Below are positions 9,145 through 17,664 of a stretch of DNA of 63,578 nucleotides, in pieces. Location: the NCBI GenBank assembly GCA_947571775.1, contig CANOZK010000012.1, positions 1-63,578 on the forward strand, read 5' to 3'. The stretch is from an uncultured Lachnospiraceae bacterium (GTDB lineage Bacteria > Bacillota > Clostridia > Lachnospirales > Lachnospiraceae). Position 1 is the stretch's first letter; every line of letters begins with the position of its first letter. The notes below the pieces were generated by a model, which saw only the letters and a list, made by a program, of their open reading frames with translations, ran no database searches and had not been told where the DNA came from. The position numbers were made by a program, and so were the translations under genes.

Positions 9145-10662
9145 TTAAACTTTTGAATATTTTTCAGGATTTCTCATAATCTTTATCCAGCTTATCATGA
9201 AAAAGAGCATCAAAAATGCGTCTGGGAATCCTCCCAGATTGGATATTTTTTTAATACCATCTATGCCATAAGATACAAGCATAAGAAAACAAATAGCTCC
9301 GATTGTAACGCCCCATATCATCTTTAAGACGATTGGCGATTCTGTATTTTCTAGACATAGTCCTGTACTGCAAAGGCTGCTCATGGCGTTGGTATTGGAA
9401 TCGGCAGCCGTTACAAAGGAGTTGAGCAGTACGATTAAAAACAGAAGGATTGTAATCTTTGCGAGGGGAAGGGATTCCAATACCATAAATGTAGCTGCTT
9501 GCGTCCCTCGGCTTGTCATTGCAGCATAGACACTTCCATTCTCCATTTGCTGGTAAATCGCAGAGCCGGAGAACAATACAATCCAGAGGATACTGAACAA
9601 GGCCGGGATAACTACAATGGTGCGAATCATCTGCCGGATGGTATAACCTCTGGATATTTTCCCCAGAAATATGGCGGTGATAGGCATCCAGGCCAACCAG
9701 TTGCACCAATAAAAACCAGGCCAGCTTTGTACCCATTCTTTTCCCTGTAAAGAGCCCGTAAAAAGGCTAATCTGAAAGAAATTGTTCAAATAATGTCCAA
9801 TGCTCTCCAGCCCAAAATCCAAGAGGAAAGACGCAGGCCCAAGCAGCAGAACAAAACCACCTAGCAAAAAGTATAAAATGGAATTGAGATTGGACAGCTT
9901 TTGAATTCCCCGATTGATACCAGTTGATGCAGAGATCACAAACATCATCACAATCACAAATGTGCTGATAAACCACAGAAATGGTCCTGACTGAATCCAT
10001 CCATTGCTGTAATCTTCAATTCCTCCGCTTAACAATAAAACTCCCTGCCCCAGTGAAGCAGCCATGCCGCTGCAAAGCGCAAATAAACAGACAACGTCTA
10101 TCACAGGCATCCATCTTTTTATTCTTGTTTCCCCAAACGTTGGAACTAGCATCGAGCCTATGGAAAATGGCAATTTCATATTGTAAAATAGAAAAGCAAA
10201 TAAAATTGCAGGCAGTCCGTAAATGCACATCGGCGTAAAACTCCATTCCAGGAACATGGTATCCATTGCCCATGCAATTGCCTCCGTCGAACCACTTCCA
10301 CTTGTAATATTTTCTGGCGGCTGATAGATATGATACATTGGCTCCGCACAGGCCCAAAGCATAATGCCTGCTGCCATAATGGTACACAGAACAATCCAAA
10401 CATAATTCCAGTAACTGACCATTGGTTCACAGTCTTCACCGCCGATTCGGACTTTCCCGATTGGTGAAAAATAAGTAATCACAATCAACAAAACGCTGAA
10501 AAGTGCCAGCAGACAGAACCCACCAGTAAAATGCTTCAGAATCCAGTTGCTGCAGGAATCAATAAAACGGATAAATAAGTTGTAATTTGTAAGATTTAAT
10601 ACGACAATTACCAGCATAAATAGCCATGGCGGCAAAAAAACATTCCATCTTATTTTTTTCAT
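9145..10662 (-). CDS. BCCT-family betaine/carnitine/choline-type transporter
   Basis: 505 aa, about 12 membrane segments. Family features seen: G-G-E-D-C-E-P-M-V-S-Y-W-N-Y near residue 85, the segment before TM5 with M-F-L-E-W-S-F-T-P-M-C-I-Y, and I-S-A-S-T-G-I-N-R-G-I-Q-K-L-S-N, the BCCT signature region. W-P-G-F-Y-W-C-N-W-L-A-W is also typical. BCCT carriers bring quaternary ammonium compounds into the cell; here the substrate is probably that of the MttB-family enzyme. The start at 10662 has AGGA 10 nt upstream; ten codons before it look untranslated. First gene of the operon, behind a palindromic operator. Confidence 0.9.
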   Translation of the reverse strand: MKKIRWNVFLPPWLFMLVIVVLNLTNYNLFIRFIDSCSNWILKHFTGGFCLLALFSVLLIVITYFSPIGKVRIGGEDCEPMVSYWNYVWIVLCTIMAAGIMLWACAEPMYHIYQPPENITSGSGSTEAIAWAMDTMFLEWSFTPMCIYGLPAILFAFLFYNMKLPFSIGSMLVPTFGETRIKRWMPVIDVVCLFALCSGMAASLGQGVLLLSGGIEDYSNGWIQSGPFLWFISTFVIVMMFVISASTGINRGIQKLSNLNSILYFLLGGFVLLLGPASFLLDFGLESIGHYLNNFFQISLFTGSLQGKEWVQSWPGFYWCNWLAWMPITAIFLGKISRGYTIRQMIRTIVVIPALFSILWIVLFSGSAIYQQMENGSVYAAMTSRGTQAATFMVLESLPLAKITILLFLIVLLNSFVTAADSNTNAMSSLCSTGLCLENTESPIVLKMIWGVTIGAICFLMLVSYGIDGIKKISNLGGFPDAFLMLFFMISWIKIMRNPEKYSKV

Positions 10663-10691
10663 GTTTTTCGATTCCTTTCTTTTAAACGTCA

Positions 10692-10720
10692 ATGATACTG
10701 GTATGGTATTCTCTAATCAA
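10692..10720 (-). promoter_or_regulatory. Probable promoter of the BCCT-MttB-MFS operon
   Basis: Minus strand TTGATT (10720-10715), 17-bp spacer, TATCAT (10697-10692), about 30 nt before the BCCT start. The -35 box lies in one arm of the palindrome at 10714-10747, so a bound repressor would block polymerase. Confidence 0.6.
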
Positions 10721-10747
10721 AAGGTAATCTTGATTACCTTTTGATTA
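10714..10747. promoter_or_regulatory. Palindromic operator, probably for the adjacent TetR protein
   Basis: A perfect inverted repeat of 16 bp per arm (TAATCAAAAGGTAATC) around TT. It lies just upstream of the BCCT operon. Its core GGTAATC-NN-GATTA recurs in front of tetR (11474-11495), which points to one regulator acting at both places. Confidence 0.85.
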
Positions 10748-10755
10748 AAAAATAC

Positions 10756-10775
10756 GCTGATACGCATGTATCAGC
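10756..10775 (-). terminator. Terminator after tetR
   Basis: Minus strand GCTGATAC-ATGC-GTATCAGC, an 8-bp stem with a 4-nt loop, followed by GTATTTTTTAATC. It starts 9 bp after the tetR stop and separates tetR from the BCCT operon. Confidence 0.85.
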
Positions 10776-10783
10776 AAGTTGTT

Positions 10784-11461
10784 CTATAAATTTTCAATAT
10801 TCAGATTTGTGCCTGGTTCCACAAAATTCTGAAATAACAGAAAAATCAGTTCATAACAGTCATCCATGGCAATCTGCATTTCTCCTCTGTCATTTTTTGT
10901 AAAGTTATATTGGATAAACATTCCATTAAATACCGCTACCGCTAGACGGCTTAACAGCCAAGCGCAGTCTGGCGTAATCAAGCCTTCGTGAGAGGCGCGC
11001 CGCAAACGGAGGTATTCACGTTCTGTCAGGTTGCTGCTAAAAATAATGCTAGCGCTAAATCCGTCAAATTCTTTCGCTCTGTCTGGAAAAAGTGTATAAT
11101 ACTCATAAACATAATCTTCCAACATTTCTCTGTCTGGGCCAAAGAACATCTTTTCATAATAGATCTTATTTTGAAAAGCTTCCCGGATAAAAATTTTCCA
11201 CAGATACAGATCCATCTGTATACTGGAAATATCCGAGCGTTTGTTTACAATCTGAAATTCTGTAATATAGGGTTCCAGAAAATGTACCGATGCGAGAACA
11301 ATCAAATGTTCCAGATTCTCAAAATGCTTATAGAGGACGGCGCTGGTACATCCAGCTTTCCGGGCAATCTTGCGAATATTTACCGCCTCTATCCCCTCTT
11401 TTTCTATGATTTGACTTGTAATCTGTACATAATCCCTTTTTCGATTGATATTTGTATTCAT
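10784..11461 (-). CDS. TetR-family transcriptional regulator
   Basis: 225 aa. The N-terminal helix-turn-helix is clear: Q-I-I-E-K-E-G-I-E-A-V-N-I-R-K-I-A-R then G-C-T-S-A-V-L-Y-K-H-F. The C-terminal two thirds are a helical ligand domain without recognisable features. The ATG at 11461 follows GGAG by 7 nt; the longer open frame upstream covers the operator and promoter and is not translated. Inferred to repress itself and the BCCT-MttB-MFS operon through the two matching palindromes; the inducer may be a methylated amine. Confidence 0.9.
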   Translation of the reverse strand: MNTNINRKRDYVQITSQIIEKEGIEAVNIRKIARKAGCTSAVLYKHFENLEHLIVLASVHFLEPYITEFQIVNKRSDISSIQMDLYLWKIFIREAFQNKIYYEKMFFGPDREMLEDYVYEYYTLFPDRAKEFDGFSASIIFSSNLTEREYLRLRRASHEGLITPDCAWLLSRLAVAVFNGMFIQYNFTKNDRGEMQIAMDDCYELIFLLFQNFVEPGTNLNIENL

Positions 11462-11473
11462 AGGTTTTCTCCG

Positions 11474-11495
11474 AATAATCACGATTACCTTTGAT
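11474..11495. promoter_or_regulatory. Operator in front of tetR
   Basis: Minus strand ATCAAAGGTAATC-GT-GATTATT: one arm matches the large operator at 10714-10747 and the other is shorter, with the same 2-bp centre. It lies 6 bp after the -10 box, about where transcription starts, fitting autorepression. Confidence 0.75.
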
Positions 11496-11501
11496 GTACT
11501 T

Positions 11502-11530
11502 ATTATACCTCCTATGAAAAGAGATGTCAA
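11502..11530 (-). promoter_or_regulatory. Consensus promoter of tetR
   Basis: Minus strand TTGACA (11530-11525), 17-bp spacer, TATAAT (11507-11502): a perfect vegetative consensus. Such strength makes sense for a repressor that shuts off its own gene. Confidence 0.9.
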
Positions 11531-11670
11531 GATTTTTTTGAATTGACTTTAAAAAGCCCGTAAGTATTATAAAAATACAGAACAGGGACGCTATCGGCTA
11601 AAAGAAATGGAAGCAGACTGGAAACAACTTTAGGAGATTGTAAATCAGATTATACGATAAGCGTAAAAAA

Positions 11671-11705
11671 GGAAACTCCCAGATAAAAATCTTTCGGGAG
11701 TCTCC
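11671..11705 (-). terminator. Terminator after the ABC importer operon
   Basis: Minus strand GGAGACTCCC pairs with GGGAGTTTCC (one G-U), with AAAGAT/ATCT extending the stem, then TTTTTTACG. It begins 18 bp after the ATPase stop. The opposite strand also ends in a T-rich run. Confidence 0.9.
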
Positions 11706-11722
11706 TCTTTTTCTTTTTTATA

Positions 11723-12526
11723 TTACGCCAGCAACATCCGGTCGTTTGCGAATTCCCCGCCGCTGGCCTCTTCAAATTTCGCCAGCAAATCGGATACGGA
11801 AAGGCTTTTCTTTTCCTCCCCGGACACGTCGTAGATAATTTTGCCCTCGTGCATCATAATCAGGCGGTTTCCATGGACGATAGCGTCTTTCATATTGTGG
11901 GTGACCATCATTGCCGTCAGTCCGTTTTCGTCGATGATTTTGTCGGAAATTTCCAGTACCTTGGCCGCGGTCTTAGGGTCAAGCGCTGCGGTATGTTCAT
12001 CTAACAGCAGCAGCTTTGGTTTCTTGAGCGCTGCCATCAGAAGCGTGATAGCCTGGCGCTGTCCGCCGGAGAGCAGCCCTACCCGGCTGCTTAGGCGTTC
12101 TTCCAGTCCCAGTCCCAGCACTTTTAATTTCTTTTTGTACTCTTCGCGCTCTTTTTTGGAAATACCCCAGCCGAATCCTCTTCTCTCCCCACGCCGCGCG
12201 GCGATTGCCATATTTTCCTCAATGGACATGGTTGCAGCTGTGCCGATCATCGGATCTTGGAAAACTCTTCCCAGATAAGCGGCGCGTTTGTGCTCTGGAA
12301 GCCTGGTAATGTCTGTGCCGTCTACAATGAGCTTTCCCTGGTCTACCGGCCAGACTCCAGCGATGGCATTTAACGTCGTAGATTTTCCGGCTCCGTTGCC
12401 GCCGATGATTGTCACAAAGTCTCCCTCATTCAACTTGAGATTGACACCGTTTAGGGCTACCTTTTCGTTAATCGTGCCGATATTAAACGTTTTATGCACA
12501 TTTTCTATTTCAAGCATGTATCCCAT
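11723..12526 (-). CDS. ABC importer ATP-binding protein (TrpXYZ-like system)
   Basis: 267 aa. Walker A G-G-N-G-A-G-K-S-T, the Q-loop in F-Q-D-P-M-I-G, signature L-S-G-G-Q-R-Q, Walker B L-L-L-L-D-E-H-T-A-A-L-D and switch His in V-T-H-N-M are all present. The H after the Walker B Glu and the N-M-K-D-A form are typical of ATPases paired with ABC_sub_bind-type binding proteins. The ATG overlaps the permease stop (TAATG). Third gene of a three-gene import operon. Confidence 0.93.
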   Translation of the reverse strand: MGYMLEIENVHKTFNIGTINEKVALNGVNLKLNEGDFVTIIGGNGAGKSTTLNAIAGVWPVDQGKLIVDGTDITRLPEHKRAAYLGRVFQDPMIGTAATMSIEENMAIAARRGERRGFGWGISKKEREEYKKKLKVLGLGLEERLSSRVGLLSGGQRQAITLLMAALKKPKLLLLDEHTAALDPKTAAKVLEISDKIIDENGLTAMMVTHNMKDAIVHGNRLIMMHEGKIIYDVSGEEKKSLSVSDLLAKFEEASGGEFANDRMLLA

Positions 12527-13470
12527 TATTTCGCCATCCTTCGTTTCACCGCATGTTTTTCTTTTAAATAGGGAATTGCTAAGAAGCAGGCCACTACAAT
12601 TGCGGAAAATAATTTCATATAATCAGACGGCATCCGAAGCCACAGCACAAGCGTATAGGCGACATAATACAGAATCGCCCCCACAAAGACTGCCGACAGC
12701 GTATACGCAAAAGAAAACCGCTTGCCGGAGCAGAGCTTGCCGAATATGACCTCGCTGATAATTACGGCTGCCAGTCCGATTACAATCGCGCCGCGGCCTG
12801 CATTTACGTCTGCGGAACCCTGATACTGCGCATAAATGCCGCCGCAGAGTCCGACCAGGCCGTTGGAGAACATCAATGCAGCCACCTTTGTGAAATTGGT
12901 ATTGATTCCCTGTGCCCGCGCCATCTGCGGATTACATCCGGTGGCCCGGATGGCAGAACCGATTTCTGTTCCAAATACCCAGTAGACAAACGCTACCAGA
13001 AGCAGACATCCGAGAATCAGTTTCAGAAAAAAGATTTCCCGGTCGTCCGCGGTCACATACCGCAGCGACGCCACAAGATTTTGCTGCGCGATGCCGATAC
13101 TCTGGTTGGATTTGCCCATAATTCCCAGATTGATGGAATAGAGGGCGATCTGCGTCAGGATACTGGCCAGGATGCCGGGAATTCCAAATGCAGTGTGCAG
13201 CATTCCGGTGATAAATCCGGCCGCCAGCCCCGCCAGAAAGGCAAATATCAAGGCCACTGCCGGGTGCATCCCTCCCTTGATCAGCATCACGGCCACTGCT
13301 CCTCCTGTGGCGAGCGAGCCGTCTACGGTCAAATCTGCAAAATCTAAAATGCGGAAGGTGATGTACACGCCCAGCGCCATGATTCCCCATATCAGTCCCT
13401 GCGCCACATTGCCCGGAAGTGCCCGAAGCAGTGCGGTGGGATCCAAAGAGCTTAAATAATTGATTATCAT
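12526..13470 (-). CDS. ABC importer permease
   Basis: 314 aa, about 8-9 membrane segments, of the branched-chain-amino-acid permease-like type: I-W-G-I-M-A-L-G-V-Y-I-T-F-R-I-L-D-F-A-D-L near residue 30 and A-R-A-Q-G-I-N in the cytoplasmic loop. This fold goes with the neighbouring ATPase and binding lipoprotein. The ATG at 13470, just after the previous stop (TAAAATG), is preferred to one at 13488 that would overlap it by 17 bp. Confidence 0.92.
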   Translation of the reverse strand: MIINYLSSLDPTALLRALPGNVAQGLIWGIMALGVYITFRILDFADLTVDGSLATGGAVAVMLIKGGMHPAVALIFAFLAGLAAGFITGMLHTAFGIPGILASILTQIALYSINLGIMGKSNQSIGIAQQNLVASLRYVTADDREIFFLKLILGCLLLVAFVYWVFGTEIGSAIRATGCNPQMARAQGINTNFTKVAALMFSNGLVGLCGGIYAQYQGSADVNAGRGAIVIGLAAVIISEVIFGKLCSGKRFSFAYTLSAVFVGAILYYVAYTLVLWLRMPSDYMKLFSAIVVACFLAIPYLKEKHAVKRRMAK

Positions 13471-13471
13471 T

Positions 13472-14530
13472 TTACTCTTCTGCCTCAATCATTTCATAAT
13501 CGTCTGGAATCGCGATTTCCAGCTCATCACAGATTTCTTGGTTGTACTTTTTTGTTACCTGCGGTGCAAACTCGATATCCATCGTTGAAATATCTTCGCC
13601 GTTTTCCAGTACGTCGTAAGCCATCTCGCCTGCTTTGTATCCAATATCATAGTAGCTGATGGAGAGCGTTGCAACGCCGCATCCGGCGCAAATCCCCTCT
13701 TCGCCTGCGATTACTGGTATTTTTGCTGGAAGGCATACGTTTTTTACGATGTCTGTATTTGCTGCAATGGTGTTATCTGTGGGAATATAAATGGCATCGC
13801 ACTGTTCGATCGCACTGGTTACCACGGACTGAATCTCATTGGAATCGGCCGCTGTAAATTCTTTGCATTCCACATTCTTTTCTTTCATGGCTTCTGCATA
13901 CAACTCAGCCTGATACTTGGAATTCGGTTCTGCAGAGCAATAGAGGATGCCCACGGTTTTTACATCTGGAAGAAGTTCCAATGTCATATCCGCCTGCTCG
14001 TCAATCGGCGCCAAATCGCTGGTTCCAGAAACGTTGATGCCGGTTGCCCCTGTCCAGTCGCTGATTTCCAGTGCAGTCGCATAATCGGTGATGGATGTGC
14101 CCAAAATCGGAATGTCGGCGGTTGCCTGTGCGGCTGTCTGCAAAGGCAGCGTTGCGTTTGCCAGCATCAAATCCACATCCGCAGATACGAAATTATTTAC
14201 AATCGTACTGCACATTGCCTGTTCACCCTGTGCATTCTGAACGTCAAAGTCTACATTGTCTTCGCCGAACTTGTCCTTACATGCATCCTGGAAGCCCTCG
14301 GTTGCCGCGTCCAAAGCCGGATGCTCCAGCATCTGGCAGATACCGATGGTATAGGAATCGGCATCTCCAGATTCTGCCGGTTCTTCCGATTCTGGTTCTT
14401 CTGTGGCTGCCGTTGTGTTCTCGGTTCCCTCGGAACTGGAGCTGGAACCGGAATCCGAACTGCCGCAGGCAGTCATAGACAGCGTTAACAATGCTGCCAT
14501 CAGTAATGCGGTTATTTTTTTTAATTTCAT
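13472..14530 (-). CDS. ABC importer substrate-binding lipoprotein
   Basis: 352 aa. Lipoprotein signal peptide ending T-A-C-G at about residue 21, then a Ser/Gly/Glu/Thr-rich linker of some 40 residues, then a two-lobed binding protein of the ABC_sub_bind (PF04392) type: Y-T-I-G-I-C-Q-M-L-E-H-P-A-L-D at the start of lobe 1 and V-G-I-L-Y-C-S-A-E-P-N-S in lobe 2. Relatives such as TrpX take up tryptophan, others thiamine-like or unknown ligands; the ligand is not readable here. The ATG at 14530 has GGGAGG 10 nt upstream. Confidence 0.92.
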   Translation of the reverse strand: MKLKKITALLMAALLTLSMTACGSSDSGSSSSSEGTENTTAATEEPESEEPAESGDADSYTIGICQMLEHPALDAATEGFQDACKDKFGEDNVDFDVQNAQGEQAMCSTIVNNFVSADVDLMLANATLPLQTAAQATADIPILGTSITDYATALEISDWTGATGINVSGTSDLAPIDEQADMTLELLPDVKTVGILYCSAEPNSKYQAELYAEAMKEKNVECKEFTAADSNEIQSVVTSAIEQCDAIYIPTDNTIAANTDIVKNVCLPAKIPVIAGEEGICAGCGVATLSISYYDIGYKAGEMAYDVLENGEDISTMDIEFAPQVTKKYNQEICDELEIAIPDDYEMIEAEE

Positions 14531-14595
14531 CTTAAACATTCCTCCCTGAAATTCTGAATTTTTACGCTTCAACGTGCGAAATTTTACCAGAAAAA

Positions 14596-14624
14596 ATTAT
14601 ACACTTGTAAAACGAATTCGTCAA
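14596..14624 (-). promoter_or_regulatory. Promoter of the ABC importer operon
   Basis: Minus strand TTGACG (14624-14619), 17-bp spacer, TATAAT (14601-14596), 66 nt before the start. I see no T-box or other leader RNA in between. Confidence 0.85.
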
Positions 14625-14727
14625 GCACTAATGTACCAATAAAAGCGGCGAAAGCTTTGTGTTTGTTACAGTTCACTGCCAATGTCATTGCCTTAATTTT
14701 TGGGGAAGCTCTTTTTTCCTTGACACT

Positions 14728-14748
14728 CCCCATGGCTAAAGCCGGGGG
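14728..14748 (-). repeat. Right-end hairpin of IS copy 2
   Basis: CCCCCGGCTTTAGCCATGGGG in the element's direction, 4-7 nt before the terminal TCAA. It is a variant of the left-end hairpin. In elements of this type the right end also encodes the guide RNA used by TnpB. Confidence 0.8.
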
Positions 14749-14846
14749 ATTCTCGGTTCAACCACCACAGCCTGCGCCAGCAAGGTCTTACACGGTGTCC
14801 CCGAGCGTATAGGTTCGGGCGTGTCCCGCCCTACCATATGTACCGT

Positions 14847-15801
14847 CTACGCCAACAGGCGCAGACCTTCCTGCAAGATGTTCTTTGCGGCGTTTACGTC
14901 CCGGTCGTGGACAGTACCGCAGACAGGGCAAATCCATTCCCGGACGGACAGGTCCTTTGTACCGGGCCACTGAATGCCGCAGGCAGAGCAGAGCTGGGAG
15001 GATGGAAAGAAACGGGCAACGGTGACCAGACAGTTTGTGGAGCATATCTGACCGCTGATTGGATACACACTCATGGAGACGGGCAGCCTTGACCCTCGCC
15101 TTCTCCCGACGGTTGCTGCCCTTTGATTTTCGGGACAGCTTCCGCTGAAGTTTGGCAAGTTTGTTCTGAGACTTAGCAAGGTACTTATGGTTCGGATATT
15201 TTGCACCGTCGGAGGTGATAGCGAATGCTTTCAGACCCATATCAAGACCGACTGCCGCCCCGGTAGAGGGCAGCGGCGCAATCTCCGTATCGGTACAACA
15301 CAGGGATACAAAGTATTTCCCGCTGGGGTTTTGGCTGACTGTCGCTGAGAGAATACGGCCCTTAACTTCTTTGCTAATGCGGCATTTCACAAGGCTGAGT
15401 TTTGGGAGCTGTACCGCTTTATCTAAAACCTTGATATTTGTGCCTACGCACTTACTCTTATAACTTCTTTGATGGTTATGTTTGCTCTTGAATCGGGGAT
15501 AGCCGGGTTTCTGGCCTTGTTTGACACGCCGGAAAAAGTTCTGATAAGCGGTGTCCAAGGATTGCAGAGATGCCTGGAGAGCGGCTGCGTCCACTTCACG
15601 CAGCCATTCCAATTCTTTTTTCAGCAGGGTCAAAGACTTGTCCTGCTGAAAGCGTGTGGGCGCTTTTTTGGTCTGCCTGTACTGTTCCATGCGTTCCGCA
15701 AGGAAGTGGTTGAACACAAACCGGCAGCAACCAAAAGTCCGTTGTATTAAGTTTTCTTGATACCTGTTTGGATATATACGAAATTTGTAGCTGTATTCCA
15801 T
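14847..15801 (-). pseudogene. tnpB: tnpB, disrupted by an out-of-frame internal deletion
   Basis: Frame 1 runs from M-E-Y-S-Y-K through the RuvC-I motif V-G-L-D-M-G-L (Asp187) to H-K-L-S (residue 258). There the sequence jumps to a different frame that continues [18 protein letters not shown], with the zinc finger (C-S-A-C and C-P-V-C), the RuvC-III motif H-D-R-D-V-N-A-A and the normal C-terminus at 14847. About 55-60 residues containing the RuvC-II Glu are missing; the junction is near 15020-15027. Frame 1 instead runs on to a stop at 14788. TnpB nuclease activity should be lost. Confidence 0.88.
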
Positions 15802-15809
15802 ATTGCACC

Positions 15810-15850
15810 TTATACATTCTTCTGTATTTCATGCAAATATTATACATCAA
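15810..15850 (-). pseudogene. tnpA: tnpA deletion scar
   Basis: The first codons of tnpA (M-M-Y-N-I-C-M-K-Y) are fused out of frame to its final bases (AGAAGAATGTATAA). Compared with copy 1, about 285 bp are gone. Both deletion borders contain CA, so a short microhomology may have guided it. Confidence 0.85.
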
Positions 15851-15903
15851 ACATCTATACTAATGCAAAAATTATTTTCACAGAAAAGGAGAGCGCCTTA
15901 TAT

Positions 15904-15924
15904 CCCCATGCCTAAAGGCAGGGG
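15904..15924 (-). repeat. Left-end hairpin of IS copy 2
   Basis: Identical to the hairpin at 406-426, 16 nt inside the left end. Confidence 0.8.
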
Positions 15925-15973
15925 CTTTACGGCGCATTTGGTAAGCCGTGCTTTAGCCACTTTTTTGTATTTT

Positions 15974-17338
15974 TTAGTTTTTAAAGCTGTGAATGGGCGC
16001 AGGGATTCTTCCGCCCCGTTCGACGAACTCTTTGCAGGAGAATTTATTTACCGGCATAATCGGCCCATGTCCCAGCAGTCCGCCAAATTCCACAGTTTCG
16101 CCCACTCCTTTTCCGATCACGGGGATCAGGCGCACGGCTGTGGTTTTCTGGTTGACCATTCCGATAGCTGCCTCGTCGGCAATGATTCCAGAAATAGCAC
16201 TGGCCGGGATATCTCCGGGAACGGCGATCATATCCAGCCCCACGGAGCAGACGCAGGTCATGGCTTCCAGTTTTTCCAACGTCAATGCCCCGGCATCTAC
16301 GGCGTCGATCATCCCCTGGTCCTCGCTCACCGGAATAAATGCGCCGCTTAGGCCGCCGACTGCCGAGGAGGCCATCACGCCGCCTTTTTTTACCTGGTCG
16401 TTTAACAGGGCGAGGGCTGCGGTTGTGCCCGGTGCGCCCGGATGTTCCAAGCCAATCTCTCTGAGAATGTCCGCCACACTGTCTCCCACTGCCGGAGTCG
16501 GCGCCAGGGACAGATCCAGAATTCCAAAGGGCACGCCCATTCTTCGGGAAGCCTCCTGAGCTACGAGCTGTCCTACCCGCGTCACTTTGAAAGCGGTTCG
16601 CTTGATAGTTTCGCACAGATTTTCAAAATCCATGCCGTGGGCGTTTTCCAGGGCTTTTTTTACCACGCCGGGGCCGCTGACGCCCACGTTGATAATGCTG
16701 TTCGCCTCTGTCACTCCATGGAATGCGCCGGCCATAAAGGGATTATCGTCGGGGGCATTGCAGAATACGACCAGCTTGGTACACCCGCAGGAATCCCGGT
16801 CGCTGGTTTTCTGTGCGGTTTCCAGAATGATTTCACCCATCAGTTTTACAGCGTCCATATTGATGCCGGTCTTTGTGGAGCCGACGTTTACGGAAGAACA
16901 GACCCGGTCAGTTTCGGCCAATGCCTGGGGAATCGAACGAATTAGGTTCTCTTCTGCCGGGGTCATACCTTTGGAAACCAGCGCGGAATATCCTCCGATA
17001 AAATTCACTTTCACCGCCTTTGCCGCCTCGTCCAGAACTTTTGCCAGGGAAACAAAATCCGCTGGGCTTTTGCAGGCGCTTGCGCCGATCAGAGCAATGG
17101 GCGTGACGGAAATACGCTTATTTACAATGGGGATTCCGTATTCCATCTCTATGGAATGACCCACAGATACCAGATCTTTTGCCTGGTTGGTAATCTTCTG
17201 ATAGACCCGATTTCTCAGCTTTTCCAGATCGGTATCAATACAATCTAACAGGCTGATTCCTAAAGTGATGGTTCGTACGTCCAGGTTTTCCTGCTCAATC
17301 ATCTGGTTGGTTTCGTTTACTTCAAATATATTTATCAT
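15974..17338 (-). CDS. UPF0210 (DUF711) family protein
   Basis: 454 aa, cytoplasmic. The protein matches the UPF0210 pattern: early [42 protein letters not shown] and [10 protein letters not shown] near the C-terminus. The family has a glycyl-radical-enzyme-like (PFL-like) fold, but I see no glycyl-radical signature and its biochemical role is not established. It is regularly paired, as here, with a small ACT-domain protein (17363-17635), 24 bp upstream. The start follows GAGGG. Confidence 0.92.
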   Translation of the reverse strand: MINIFEVNETNQMIEQENLDVRTITLGISLLDCIDTDLEKLRNRVYQKITNQAKDLVSVGHSIEMEYGIPIVNKRISVTPIALIGASACKSPADFVSLAKVLDEAAKAVKVNFIGGYSALVSKGMTPAEENLIRSIPQALAETDRVCSSVNVGSTKTGINMDAVKLMGEIILETAQKTSDRDSCGCTKLVVFCNAPDDNPFMAGAFHGVTEANSIINVGVSGPGVVKKALENAHGMDFENLCETIKRTAFKVTRVGQLVAQEASRRMGVPFGILDLSLAPTPAVGDSVADILREIGLEHPGAPGTTAALALLNDQVKKGGVMASSAVGGLSGAFIPVSEDQGMIDAVDAGALTLEKLEAMTCVCSVGLDMIAVPGDIPASAISGIIADEAAIGMVNQKTTAVRLIPVIGKGVGETVEFGGLLGHGPIMPVNKFSCKEFVERGGRIPAPIHSFKN

Positions 17339-17362
17339 AAGCCCTCACTCCTATCCGCCTTT

Positions 17363-17635
17363 TTAAATCCGGTGCATTTTTGTGAAAATATCTTCGTTTT
17401 GACAGCGGATCACCATGCCGATCTCCTCTCCCAGTCCCTCGAGTTCTTGGGACAAAATGCCCATATCCTTGGAAGACTTGCTGGTATCCGTCAGCATCAT
17501 CATGTTAAAATATCCCTGCACAATGGTCTGGGAAATGTCCAGAATGTTGATCTGATTATTGGACAGATAGGTGCATACTTTTGCGATAATCCCTACTTTG
17601 TCCTGGCCTACCACAGTAATAATTGTTTTTTTCAT
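17363..17635 (-). CDS. ACT-domain protein (UPF0237)
   Basis: 90 aa, one ACT domain with the tandem-GcvR-like pattern: I-T-V-V-G-Q-D-K-V-G-I-I-A-K-V, L-S-N-N-Q-I-N-I-L-D-I-S-Q and F-N-M-M-M-L-T-D. ACT domains bind amino acids and regulate partners. The ATG at 17635 follows GAGG by 9 nt; upstream codons belong to the end of walJ. It is translated just before the UPF0210 protein, so it probably senses a ligand for it. Confidence 0.9.
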   Translation of the reverse strand: MKKTIITVVGQDKVGIIAKVCTYLSNNQINILDISQTIVQGYFNMMMLTDTSKSSKDMGILSQELEGLGEEIGMVIRCQNEDIFTKMHRI

Positions 17636-17664
17636 GTTGTTGTTCCTCACTTTCTCTATCTGTT

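Larger units (their letters stand above)
14720..15940 (-). mobile_element. IS200/IS605-type element, copy 2, internally deleted
   Basis: 1221 bp with both ends. The left end at 15940 follows TTAC (15944-15941); the right end closes with GTGTCAA at 14720. Subterminal hairpins stand at 15904-15924 and 14728-14748. tnpA is reduced to its first nine codons and last few bases; tnpB lost about 170 bp and is out of frame. The element therefore cannot move on its own, but both ends could still be recognised by a TnpA acting in trans. It sits downstream of the UPF0210 gene, in the same direction, and interrupts no gene. Confidence 0.9.

Noticed and set aside
11575..11630. A plus-strand stretch reading R-Y-R-L-K-E-M-E-A-D-W-K-Q-L before a stop, possible gene remnant
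   Set aside because: Only about 20 codons, no start and no partner fragment nearby; could be chance.
14838..15092. Plus-strand frame across the IS right end as a passenger gene
   Set aside because: It is antisense to the tnpB zinc-finger part and has no independent support.
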